The position numbers and the translations under genes are program-made. A stretch of DNA of 64,000 nucleotides from Neomoorella carbonis (GTDB lineage: Bacteria; Bacillota; DSM-521; Neomoorellales; Neomoorellaceae): the NCBI RefSeq assembly GCF_045278715.1, contig NZ_CP136420.1:1-64000 (forward strand), written 5' to 3'. Below are positions 33,851 through 41,429 of the stretch, in pieces. Within the stretch, counting starts at the first letter, position 1; every line of letters begins with the position of its first letter. The notes under the pieces were generated by a model. That model worked only from the letters and a program-made list of their open reading frames with translations. It was not told where the DNA came from and did not search any database.

Positions 33851-35428
33851 ATGCACGTTTTAGCCCTGGACGGTATCGACGAACGCGGCCTGGCTATCCT
33901 CCGGGAGGCGGGCCTGGAAGTTACGGCCGCCGGTAAAATGAATGAAGAAGAACTCAAAGACGCTATCCGTGACAGTGAAGCCTTAATCGTCCGCAGTGCA
34001 ACAAAGGTAACGGCGGCGGCCATCAACGCTGCCAAAAAGTTAAAGATTATCGGCCGGGCCGGGGTGGGCACCGATAATATCGATGTCACCGCTGCAACTG
34101 AAAGGGGTATCGTAGTGGTTAATGCCCCTGAGGGCAACACCGTTGCGGCTGCCGAGCATACCATCGCTATGATGCTGGCCCTGGCCCGCAACATACCCCA
34201 AGCCAATGCCACCTTAAAGCAGGGTATTTGGGAGAAGAAAAAATATGTAGGCGTTGAGCTGCGGGGTAAAACCCTGGGGGTTATCGGCCTGGGCAAAATC
34301 GGCCGCGAGGTGGCCCGCCGCGCCCGGGGCATGGAAATGAAAGTTATGGCTTATGATCCCTACATTGATCCGGAACAGGCCACGCGTCTTGAGGTCGAAC
34401 TGGCTTCCCTGGAAACGGTACTGCAAGCCGCCGACTTTGTAACCGTCCACCTGCCCCTGACCAAGGAGACCCGGCACCTTCTGGGCCGGGAGGAACTGAA
34501 ACTCTTGAAACCCGGGGCGCGGGTGTTGAATGTGGCCCGGGGAGGCATTATTGACGAGGCAGCCCTTTATGAAGCTTTAAAAGCCGGGCGGCTGGCCGGG
34601 GCGGCCCTGGACGTCTTTGAGGAAGAGCCGTTAAAGGCCAGCCCTCTGCTGGAACTGGACAACGTCATTGTTACCCCCCATCTTGGTGCTTCGACGGAGG
34701 AAGCCCAGGTAGCCGTAGCAGTTGAGGTTGCTCACGATGTAGTGCGCTGCCTTAAGGGAGAACCGGTTTTGAACGCCGTTAATATTCCGGTGGTACGGGG
34801 CCATGTAGCCGAGGTTTTAAGGCCCTACCTGCAATTAGCCGAAAAGCTGGGGAGTTTCCTGGCCCAGCTCATGGAGAGTCCCATAATTGCGGCAGAGATC
34901 AGCTGCAATGGCGAGCTGGCCCAGTATGACCTGGCGCCCCTGACCAGCTCCTTCTTGAAAGGGTTGCTGCGCCCCCTCCTGGCCGATGCCGTTAACTATG
35001 TCAATGCGCCCCTGGTGGCGAAAAAGCGGGGCATACGCATCCGGGAAAAGAAGAGCCGGGAGATGGAATACTTTGCAAATCTCATCAGCGTTAAGGTCGA
35101 GGGGCGGCGGGAGAGCCACCGCCTGGCCGGGACCGTCAACCAGGCCGGGGAACCCCGCCTGGTAAACCTGGACGGTTATAGCATCGACGCCAGCCCGGCA
35201 GGGCACATGCTGGTCGTACCCCACCTGGACCGGCCGCGTATAATCGGCCCGGTAGGCCTGGCCATAGGGGATCATAAAGTAAATATCGCCGCCATGCAGG
35301 TGGGGCGGCAGGAAATAGGCGGCGAAGCCGTCATGCTTATAAGCGTTGATTCCGAGGTGCCGCGGGAAGCACTGCAGGCCATTCGCCAGGTGGACGGCGT
35401 CCTTGATGTACGCTATATTTACCTTTAA
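33851..35428 (+). CDS. serA: D-3-phosphoglycerate dehydrogenase
   Basis: First enzyme of serine synthesis, oxidising 3-phosphoglycerate with NAD. The 525-aa long form has the catalytic and nucleotide domains (IGRAGVGTDNIDV, GVIGLGKIGREVARR, catalytic Arg in LNVARGGIIDE, Glu in DVFEEEP, His in VTPHLGASTEEAQ), an intervening allosteric substrate-binding domain, and a C-terminal ACT domain (IGPVGLAIGDHKVNIAAMQV) that usually senses serine. Follows the aminotransferase by 35 bp with GGGAGGGG before the ATG. A terminator follows. Confidence 0.97.
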   Translation: MHVLALDGIDERGLAILREAGLEVTAAGKMNEEELKDAIRDSEALIVRSATKVTAAAINAAKKLKIIGRAGVGTDNIDVTAATERGIVVVNAPEGNTVAAAEHTIAMMLALARNIPQANATLKQGIWEKKKYVGVELRGKTLGVIGLGKIGREVARRARGMEMKVMAYDPYIDPEQATRLEVELASLETVLQAADFVTVHLPLTKETRHLLGREELKLLKPGARVLNVARGGIIDEAALYEALKAGRLAGAALDVFEEEPLKASPLLELDNVIVTPHLGASTEEAQVAVAVEVAHDVVRCLKGEPVLNAVNIPVVRGHVAEVLRPYLQLAEKLGSFLAQLMESPIIAAEISCNGELAQYDLAPLTSSFLKGLLRPLLADAVNYVNAPLVAKKRGIRIREKKSREMEYFANLISVKVEGRRESHRLAGTVNQAGEPRLVNLDGYSIDASPAGHMLVVPHLDRPRIIGPVGLAIGDHKVNIAAMQVGRQEIGGEAVMLISVDSEVPREALQAIRQVDGVLDVRYIYL

Positions 35429-35431
35429 GTT

Positions 35432-35467
35432 TCTTATGGGGGCGGTAACGCCCCTTAAGTTTTTTTA
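35432..35467 (+). terminator. Intrinsic terminator after serA
   Basis: A stem centred on GGGGCG, GTAA loop and CGCCCC, extended by flanking CTTA/TAAG pairing, is followed by a run of T. It separates serA from serS, so serS probably has its own promoter or depends on read-through. Confidence 0.8.
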
Positions 35468-35550
35468 CAGCAGGTTTGCCCCGGAACTTTAATCGTGGCA
35501 TAATAGTGGCAGGATTATCCACACTAACCGGATGAAAGGGGAGTGGTATT

Positions 35551-36843
35551 TTGCTGGATATTAAACTAATTCGCCAGGAACCGGAAAGGGTGGCTGAAGC
35601 CCTGGCCCGCCGGGGCTTGAAGGCCGGGCTGGAGCACTTTTTAGCCCTTGATGCCCGGCGACGGAACCTCCTGGTTGAGGCCGAGGGACTGAAGAATAAA
35701 CGCAACCAGGTATCGGCCGAAGTGGCCCGCCTTAAGAAAAAGGGCCAGGACGCAACGGAGTTAATTGCCGCCATGCGTGAGGTAAGCGACCGCATTAAAG
35801 AACTGGATGCGGCCATTCGCGCTGTGGAAGGCGAGCTCCAGCAGGAGATATTAAGGATTCCCAATATACCCCATGATTCCGTACCCGACGGCTTGAGCGA
35901 CGCTGATAACAAGCCGGTGCGCCACTGGGGCGAGCTGCCCCGCTTTGATTTTGAGCCGCGGCCGCACTGGGAAATAGGGGAACGGCTGGGGATCCTCGAT
36001 TTTGAGCGCGGCAGCAAGGTGGCCGGAGCGCGTTTTGTTTTTTACCGCGGCGCCGGAGCGCGCCTGGAGAGGGCCCTGATTAATTTTATGCTGGACCTCC
36101 ATACCATCAAGCACGGTTATACGGAAATTTTCCCGCCATACCTCGTCAACAGCGCCAGCATGCTGGGTACCGGCCAGCTGCCCAAATTTGCTGAGGATAT
36201 GTTTCATGTCGAGGGTACGGATTATTATTTAATACCGACGGCTGAGGTACCGGTCACCAATCTATATCAGGGGGAAATCCTCAACGGCGATTTATTACCC
36301 ATCTACCATGTGGCCTACAGCGCCTGTTTCCGGGCCGAAGCCGGCGCAGCCGGGCGGGATACCAGGGGCCTCATCCGCCAGCACCAGTTTAACAAGGTAG
36401 AACTGGTTAAATTCACCAGGCCGGAGGATTCGTATGAAGAACTGGAGAAATTGACGCGGGATGCGGAAGAGGTCCTGCAGCTCCTGGGCCTTCCCTATCG
36501 GGTGGTGGTCCTCTGCGCTGGCGACCTGGGCTTTTCAGCGGCCAAGACCTATGATCTGGAGGTATGGTTCCCCAGCGCCGGTACCTACCGGGAGATTTCC
36601 TCCTGCAGTAACTTTGAGGACTTCCAGGCCCGGCGGGCCGACATCCGCTTCCGGCCCGGCCCCAAGGAAAAACCCCGCTTTGTCCATACCTTGAACGGCT
36701 CCGGGGTGGCCGTGGGGCGGACGGTGGCCGCCATTCTGGAGAACTATCAGCAGGAGGATGGTACGGTACTTATCCCCAAAGCGTTAAGACCATATATGGG
36801 TGGCCTGGAAGCCATCCGGCCGGAGCAAGGATCAGGGGCATGA
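35551..36843 (+). CDS. serS: Seryl-tRNA synthetase
   Basis: 430-aa class II synthetase that charges tRNA-Ser. An N-terminal coiled-coil arm (about residues 28-105) grips the long variable arm of tRNA-Ser. Motif 2 lies in ACFRAEAGAAGRDTRGLIRQ and motif 3 in LNGSGVAVGRTVAAILENYQ. TTG start after AAAGGGGAG. It overlaps the following histidine kinase by 4 bp (ATGA), so the two are translationally coupled. It lies downstream of serA and upstream of four serine tRNAs. Confidence 0.97.
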   Translation: MLDIKLIRQEPERVAEALARRGLKAGLEHFLALDARRRNLLVEAEGLKNKRNQVSAEVARLKKKGQDATELIAAMREVSDRIKELDAAIRAVEGELQQEILRIPNIPHDSVPDGLSDADNKPVRHWGELPRFDFEPRPHWEIGERLGILDFERGSKVAGARFVFYRGAGARLERALINFMLDLHTIKHGYTEIFPPYLVNSASMLGTGQLPKFAEDMFHVEGTDYYLIPTAEVPVTNLYQGEILNGDLLPIYHVAYSACFRAEAGAAGRDTRGLIRQHQFNKVELVKFTRPEDSYEELEKLTRDAEEVLQLLGLPYRVVVLCAGDLGFSAAKTYDLEVWFPSAGTYREISSCSNFEDFQARRADIRFRPGPKEKPRFVHTLNGSGVAVGRTVAAILENYQQEDGTVLIPKALRPYMGGLEAIRPEQGSGA

Positions 36844-38303
36844 ACCCATCCCTCCACTTCCTAACCAGGGAAAACTGGTACTGGAATTTACTATTTTTCC
36901 TCTACGGCCTGTCGTTCTTCCTCATGGGCTTTGGCATCCTTCTCCAGGCCCGGCGGGGCAGCAACCTGCACCTGGGACGGCGTTTGCCATGGCTGGCTGT
37001 CTTTGGGCTTTTACACGGGCTGGTGGAGTGGGGCTATATTTTCATTCCGACTGCCGCAGTTGCTGAAGGCTGGCAGACTCTCAGGGGGGTTCTCTTTAAC
37101 GGCGGCCATGCCCTGCTCCTGGCTTTATCCTACCTTTTTCTGCTGGTCTTCGGCGTTGATCTCCTGGCGGATACCAGGAACTGGCCGGCCCGGTTAAGGC
37201 TTTTACCCTTTACCTGTTTCGGGATATGGTTGCTGTTTGCCGTGTTTACTTTTCCCCGCCAGAAAACAGCGCTTGATGCGTGGATGATCTTAATAGAAAT
37301 CGCGGCGCGCTATTTGCTGGCGGTCCCGGGAGCGGCGGCGAGCGGGCTGGCCATCCTGGCCCAGGGGGATGAACTGCAACATTTTAAGCGCAAATCTCTG
37401 CAATTCTTCGTGAACGGCTCTGCCGCGGCCTTATTTCTTTATGCCCTGGGCGGGGGATTGATTGTACCGCCGGCGGCTTTTTTCCCGGCCAATTTTCTCA
37501 ATACGGACCTGTTGCTGCGCTTAGGCCTGCCGGCGCCGGCGTTGCGCATCCTCAGCAGTATCCTGGTTGCCTTTTTTATCTTTCGTCTTCTGGATGTTTA
37601 TGATGCCGAGGAACAGCACTACCGGGAGATCGTCAGGGAACGGGAGATGATTTGGCGGGAAAGGGAAAAAATCCGGCGTGATCTTCATGATGGGGTTATC
37701 CAGTCCATCTACGGCCTGGCCCTGGGTCTGGAACACAGCCGTACCCTGCTGGCGGAAAACCCGGCGGCAGCTGCGGATAGGCTCGCGACCCTGTCGCAAC
37801 AGGCAGAAAAGGTAATATCTGACCTGCGGGGGTATCTGGCCGGCCTGCACCTGGGCCGGGACCTGCCGGCCGACCCGGTGGCCCTGGTGAAAAAACTGGT
37901 GACAGACCTGGCCAGGAATAGTGATTTAAAGGTAAACTGGCACGTCCAGGAAAACGGACAGGCTTACCTGGATACTGACCAGCGGGATCACCTTTACCAC
38001 ATGATGATTGAGATTTTAAGTAATATTCGCCGTCATGCCCGGGCCAGCGAGGTATGGATCGGGATTGACCTGGGGGGCGGCGGTTTCAGGGTAAAGATTA
38101 AAGACAATGGAACCGGCTTCGATGCCACAGTCCCCACCATTGGGCAGGGCCTCAAGAACCTGAAGCAACGGGCGGCCCTGGCCGGGGGCTGGTTGGCAAT
38201 TGAAAGCTCGCCCGGGCGGGGAACAACTATGACCTTCTGGCTGCCCTATGAGGGCGTTAGCGGGGGGAAAGTCCATGGCCATCCGCGTGGTGCTGGTAGA
38301 TGA
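36840..38303 (+). CDS. Membrane sensor histidine kinase (NarL/LiaS class)
   Basis: 487-aa sensor kinase. About seven hydrophobic segments occupy residues 15-265, then a short linker leads to the HisKA_3 dimerisation/phosphoacceptor region with RRDLHDGVIQSIYGLALGLE (His near 284) and a HATPase_c domain (IEILSNIRRHARASE N-box, VKIKDNGTGFD G1-box, GQGLKNLKQRAALAGG). It starts inside the serS stop codon and overlaps its response regulator by 29 bp. The signal is unknown; no extracytoplasmic sensor domain is obvious, so it may sense the membrane. Confidence 0.9.
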   Translation: MNPSLHFLTRENWYWNLLFFLYGLSFFLMGFGILLQARRGSNLHLGRRLPWLAVFGLLHGLVEWGYIFIPTAAVAEGWQTLRGVLFNGGHALLLALSYLFLLVFGVDLLADTRNWPARLRLLPFTCFGIWLLFAVFTFPRQKTALDAWMILIEIAARYLLAVPGAAASGLAILAQGDELQHFKRKSLQFFVNGSAAALFLYALGGGLIVPPAAFFPANFLNTDLLLRLGLPAPALRILSSILVAFFIFRLLDVYDAEEQHYREIVREREMIWREREKIRRDLHDGVIQSIYGLALGLEHSRTLLAENPAAAADRLATLSQQAEKVISDLRGYLAGLHLGRDLPADPVALVKKLVTDLARNSDLKVNWHVQENGQAYLDTDQRDHLYHMMIEILSNIRRHARASEVWIGIDLGGGGFRVKIKDNGTGFDATVPTIGQGLKNLKQRAALAGGWLAIESSPGRGTTMTFWLPYEGVSGGKVHGHPRGAGR

Positions 38304-38940
38304 TCACGCTGTAGTCCGGGAGGGGCTGCGGGCCCTCCTGGCCAGAGAAAAGGATATTGAGGTGGTAGGGGAAACCGGTAGTGCCGCTGAGTTATTAAAC
38401 CTGGTTGATAAGGTGCGGCCGGAAGTAGTGGTCATGGACCTCCAGCTGGGCAACAACCAGAACGGGGTGGAGGCGACGCGGGCTTTATTGCGAAAATGGC
38501 CGGACCTCAAGGTTGTTATTTTAAGCATGTACGACGATCGCGAGCTAATCTTCCAGGCCCTGGAAGCGGGGGCCAGGGGCTATGTTTTAAAGCGGGCCGG
38601 GGTGGAGGAGCTAATCCAGGCCATTCGCCTGGCGGTCAAAGGTGAAGCCTTCCTCGATCCGCAGATTGCCCGGCAGGTTATCGACGGCCTGCAGCAGGGG
38701 TTTTCGGCAGCCAGGGAGGGTGATGCCGGGAAGGCCGAATTGACCGACCGGGAGATGGAGGTTCTCCGCCTGGCTGCCGAGGGTTTGACTAATGCGGAGA
38801 TTGCCAGGCGTCTGTTTATCAGCGTCAAAACCGTCCAGGCCCACCGGGCCAACCTGATGCAAAAACTGGGTCTCCATGACCGGGTGGACCTGGTTAAGTA
38901 TGCTATCAAAAAGGGCATTCTTAAACTGGAAGACGATTAG
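38275..38940 (+). CDS. Response regulator, NarL/LuxR family
   Basis: 221-aa two-domain regulator. The receiver domain shows VVLVDDHAVVREGL with the acidic pair and the phospho-acceptor Asp in EVVVMDLQLG, and a Lys in YVLKRAGVEEL. The C-terminal LuxR-type helix-turn-helix is LTDREMEVLRLAAEGLTNAE through FISVKTVQAHRANLM. ATG 38275 follows GGGGGGAAAG. Partner of the overlapping kinase; target genes are not evident in the window. Confidence 0.93.
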   Translation: MAIRVVLVDDHAVVREGLRALLAREKDIEVVGETGSAAELLNLVDKVRPEVVVMDLQLGNNQNGVEATRALLRKWPDLKVVILSMYDDRELIFQALEAGARGYVLKRAGVEELIQAIRLAVKGEAFLDPQIARQVIDGLQQGFSAAREGDAGKAELTDREMEVLRLAAEGLTNAEIARRLFISVKTVQAHRANLMQKLGLHDRVDLVKYAIKKGILKLEDD

Positions 38941-39057
38941 TTACGGTTTATAGGGCTTACAACCGAGGGGAAAATTAAGGTCGCGAACCTATGGGTTCTT
39001 TCTCTTCCCAGAGTTATAGTAAATATGCGAAGACTATCACGAAAGGGGAGAGAAAAG

Positions 39058-39582
39058 ATGCTCACCTTACTGCGCGACCGGCGTTTAAGCGTTGTCTGGA
39101 CCCTTTTGCGGATATGGCTGGGTTGGCAGTGGCTGGAGGCCGGCCTGCACAAGTTTAGTGATCCCAAATGGATGCAAACCGGTGAAGCCTTGAAAGGTTT
39201 CTGGGCCAAGGCCATCGGTGCTCTGCCGGGAAGCACGCCGGCTATTAAGTATGGCTGGTACGAAGCGTTTATTCGTTCCCTATACGATGGAGGCCACTAC
39301 ACCTGGTTTGCCAAGCTGGTTATAGCCGGCGAGGTTTTAACGGGCATTGCCCTCATTTTGGGAGCGGCAACCGTATTTGCCCTGAGTGTCGGTGCATTTA
39401 TGAATCTTAATTTTATGCTCGCCGGAACCGCGAGCACCAATCCGGTGCTCTACACAGTGGCCATCATCCTGCTGCTGGCTGGAAGCTCGGCCTACTATTA
39501 CGGTGTCGACCGGCCGGTTTTAACCTACCTGCAGCGTAGAAAGGAAAAAGCAGCAAACGAGCCATTAGTGGCAAGTAAATAA
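39058..39582 (+). CDS. DoxX-family membrane protein
   Basis: 174-aa protein with four predicted membrane helices, DoxX/thiosulfate:quinone oxidoreductase small-subunit-like. Family features include LLRIWLGWQWLEAGLHKF near the N-terminus and GEVLTGIALILGAAT in the third helix. A frame to 39025 exists, but ATG 39058 follows AAAGGGGAGAG. DoxX proteins have been linked to quinone-coupled sulfur or redox reactions in a few organisms; no partner gene is present here. A terminator-like hairpin follows. Confidence 0.8.
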   Translation: MLTLLRDRRLSVVWTLLRIWLGWQWLEAGLHKFSDPKWMQTGEALKGFWAKAIGALPGSTPAIKYGWYEAFIRSLYDGGHYTWFAKLVIAGEVLTGIALILGAATVFALSVGAFMNLNFMLAGTASTNPVLYTVAIILLLAGSSAYYYGVDRPVLTYLQRRKEKAANEPLVASK

Positions 39583-39590
39583 ATCAAAAG

Positions 39591-39627
39591 TAAAGCCCCG
39601 GCATCTGTATGGGTGACCGGGGCTTTA
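39591..39627 (+). terminator. Hairpin terminator after the DoxX gene
   Basis: TAAAGCCCCGG (39591-39601) pairs with CCGGGGCTTTA (39617-39627), a perfect 11-bp stem with a CTTT on the descending arm and only a short T tract. Confidence 0.65.
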
Positions 39628-39673
39628 GCTTCCATGCATTTTTACTAACATATGTTCGTCTTTACATTTTAAA

Positions 39674-39703
39674 TTGACAGCAACGGCAAGGGTATGCTAT
39701 ACT
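39674..39703 (+). promoter_or_regulatory. Strong sigma-A promoter of the tRNA-Ser pair
   Basis: TTGACA (39674-39679) and TATACT (39698-39703), 18-bp spacing, 15 bp before the first tRNA. Confidence 0.8.
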
Positions 39704-39718
39704 ATTCTTGCTAGTTAT

Positions 39719-39809
39719 GGAGGGGTGTCCGAGCGGTTTAAGGAGCTGGTCTTGAAAACCAGTGATGCTCTTACGGGCACCGTGGGTTCGAATCCCACCC
39801 CCTCCGCCA
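39719..39809 (+). tRNA. tRNA-Ser (anticodon TGA)
   Basis: Acceptor GGAGGGG pairs with CCCCTCC, with G73 and encoded CCA. The anticodon stem CTGGT/ACCAG encloses CTTGAAA, anticodon TGA (reads UCA and other UCN). A long variable arm is present, as required for serine tRNA. Confidence 0.97.
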
Positions 39810-39830
39810 GTAACAAAAGGAAGAAGGCGT

Positions 39831-39926
39831 GGAGAGATGGCCGAGTAGGTCGAAGGCGATCGCCTGCTAAGCGATTGTACGGGTATAAAACCTGTACCGT
39901 GGGTTCGAATCCCACTCTCTCCGCCA
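39831..39926 (+). tRNA. tRNA-Ser (anticodon GCT)
   Basis: Acceptor GGAGAGA/TCTCTCC with G73 and encoded CCA. The anticodon loop CTGCTAA gives GCT, reading AGC/AGU. Long variable arm with GTACGGGT...ACCTGTAC pairing. 21 bp after the first tRNA-Ser, likely one transcript. Confidence 0.97.
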
Positions 39927-40032
39927 CAGGATGCCGGCGCCGGAAGGCGCCGGTTTGACTTTACCTTTGGGGCGGGCCCGCCAGGTCCGCAGCCCTGTGG
40001 CAGGAGCCAGCGTAGATATGTGGTGTGTACCC

Positions 40033-40061
40033 TTGACTTGCTCCTGCATCTCTGGTACAAT
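40033..40061 (+). promoter_or_regulatory. Promoter of the tRNA-Arg pair and tadA
   Basis: TTGACT (40033-40038) and TACAAT (40056-40061), 17-bp spacing, 25 bp before tRNA-Arg(ACG). Confidence 0.7.
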
Positions 40062-40086
40062 TAACTCTGCCGGTTGAAAAATTTGT

Positions 40087-40163
40087 GCGCCCGTAGCTCA
40101 ACGGGATAGAGTAACTGGCTACGAACCAGGAGGTTGGGGGTTCGAGTCCCTCCGGGCGCGCCA
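40087..40163 (+). tRNA. tRNA-Arg (anticodon ACG)
   Basis: GCGCCCG/CGGGCGC acceptor with encoded GCCA end. The loop CTACGAA gives ACG; A34 must be converted to inosine by TadA to read CGU/CGC/CGA. The tadA gene is 112 bp downstream. Confidence 0.97.
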
Positions 40164-40175
40164 GTTTTTATTCGT

Positions 40176-40252
40176 GCGTCTGTAGCTCAGGTGGATAGAG
40201 CAGCGGTTTCCTAAACCGCGTGCCGGGGGTTCGAGTCCCTCCAGGCGCACCA
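40176..40252 (+). tRNA. tRNA-Arg (anticodon CCT)
   Basis: GCGTCTG/CAGGCGC acceptor (one G-T pair), encoded ACCA. The anticodon loop TTCCTAA gives CCT, reading AGG. 12 bp after tRNA-Arg(ACG). Confidence 0.96.
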
Positions 40253-40275
40253 GAATACCAGCGAGGGGGTCCCGC

Positions 40276-40731
40276 GTGGACCACCATTTCTATATGGGGG
40301 AAGCCCTGGCTGAGGCAGAAAAGGCCTTTACCCTGGGAGAAATCCCCATCGGCGCTGTAGTAGTAGAAGGGGAGCGAATTATTGCCCGGGCCGGCAACCG
40401 GCGGGAAACGTGGGGCGACCCCACGGCCCACGCCGAGATTATCGCCTTGCGGGAAGCGGCCCGGGTACGGGGCAACTGGCGGTTGACGGGTATTACCCTG
40501 TACGTCACGCTGGAACCCTGTCCCATGTGTGCTGGTGCCCTGGTACAGGCCAGGGTAAAGAGGCTGGTTTATGGTGCCCCGGATTTACGCGCCGGGGCCG
40601 TAGATTCTGTAGTCAATCTGGTGGAAAATTCCAGTTTTAACCACCAGGTGGAGGTTATCTCCGGCATCCGTGAAGAGGAATGCCGGCAGTTATTAAAACG
40701 TTTTTTCCAGCAACTGCGGAGAGATGGCTGA
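40276..40731 (+). CDS. tadA: tRNA-specific adenosine deaminase
   Basis: 151-aa zinc deaminase that converts A34 of tRNA-Arg(ACG) to inosine. The active site shows HAEIIAL (zinc His plus catalytic Glu) and PCPMCAGAL (two zinc Cys). GTG start after GAGGGGG. Its last four codons and stop lie within the 5' end of tRNA-Ser(CGA): the tRNA begins at 40718, so 14 bp are shared. It directly follows its expected substrate tRNA and may be in the same transcript. Confidence 0.96.
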   Translation: MDHHFYMGEALAEAEKAFTLGEIPIGAVVVEGERIIARAGNRRETWGDPTAHAEIIALREAARVRGNWRLTGITLYVTLEPCPMCAGALVQARVKRLVYGAPDLRAGAVDSVVNLVENSSFNHQVEVISGIREEECRQLLKRFFQQLRRDG

Positions 40732-40813
40732 GCTGGTTGAAGGCGCTCGACTCGAAATCGAGTAGGCGGCTGAAGAGGTCGCCTCGTGGGTTCGAATCCC
40801 ACTCTCTCCGCCA
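40718..40813 (+). tRNA. tRNA-Ser (anticodon CGA)
   Basis: GGAGAGA/TCTCTCC acceptor, G73, encoded CCA. The loop CTCGAAA gives CGA, reading UCG. Long variable arm GGCGGCTGAAGAGGTCGCC. The 5' end overlaps the tadA 3' end by 14 bp. Confidence 0.96.
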
Positions 40814-40895
40814 GCAAAAGTTAATTAAGGGGTGTTGCCGTTATAAATGGCCTCCCCTTTTTATTAAATATCCTGGCATGCTCTTCTGAAGCGGC

Positions 40896-40924
40896 TTGCA
40901 TTTGGCCGCGCTTCGCTGTATAAT
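40896..40924 (+). promoter_or_regulatory. Promoter of tRNA-Ser(GGA) and possibly SRP RNA
   Basis: TTGCAT (40896-40901) and a consensus TATAAT (40919-40924), 17-bp spacing, 30 bp upstream of the tRNA. Confidence 0.75.
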
Positions 40925-40953
40925 TTTTATATAAACAAACAACAGATTTGCGC

Positions 40954-41049
40954 GGAGAGATGGCTGAGTTGGTCGAAGGCGCTCGCCTGGAGAGCGAGTA
41001 GACGGGTCACAAACCCGTCTCGTGGGTTCGAATCCCACTCTCTCCGCCA
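40954..41049 (+). tRNA. tRNA-Ser (anticodon GGA)
   Basis: GGAGAGA/TCTCTCC acceptor, G73, encoded CCA. The anticodon loop CTGGAGA gives GGA, reading UCC/UCU. Long variable arm GACGGGT...ACCCGTC. Fourth serine tRNA of the window; the SRP RNA begins 18 bp later. Confidence 0.96.
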
Positions 41050-41066
41050 TTTTAATTTTATAGCTT

Positions 41067-41337
41067 TGACCGTGCTAGACGGGGAGGTAGCGGTGCCCTG
41101 TAGCCCGCAAACCGCTATAGCGGGGTCGAAGTCCCACTGGCGGGCCTGACCTGTGGGGTCCGGCCGGTGCAAGGGGCGAAGAGAGCCGGGTCCTGCGCGA
41201 CGAGGACTCATGAACCCCGTCAGGTCCGGGAGGAAGCAGCGGTAAGTGAGCCCCCTCGGGTGCCGCGGGAGTGCCTGGTTGGAGTTACCTGCGCCGGTAA
41301 CGCCCGGAGGCCATGTTCAACAGTGGGTGCACGGTCA
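41067..41337 (+). ncRNA. ffs: Signal recognition particle RNA, long Bacillus type
   Basis: Contains the SRP domain IV signature AGGTCCGGGAGGAAGCAGC (41222-41240), which binds Ffh. The 5' end TGACCGTGC (41067-41075) pairs with GCACGGTCA (41329-41337), closing a long rod. The length of about 271 nt matches the large Gram-positive SRP RNA that includes an Alu-like domain, rather than the short 4.5S type. Position just upstream of dnaX is also conserved in Firmicutes. Ends are taken from the pairing. Confidence 0.95.
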
Positions 41338-41353
41338 CCTAATGAGACAAGAA

Positions 41354-41385
41354 GGGATTATTCGAGCGGGGAATAATCCCTTTTT
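41354..41385 (+). terminator. Terminator of the SRP RNA
   Basis: GGGATTATT (41354-41362) pairs with AATAATCCC (41372-41380), followed by five T. Confidence 0.88.
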
Positions 41386-41429
41386 ATATATTTATTCATT
41401 GCCTCCCCCAGAAAAAGAAGGTGAGGATC

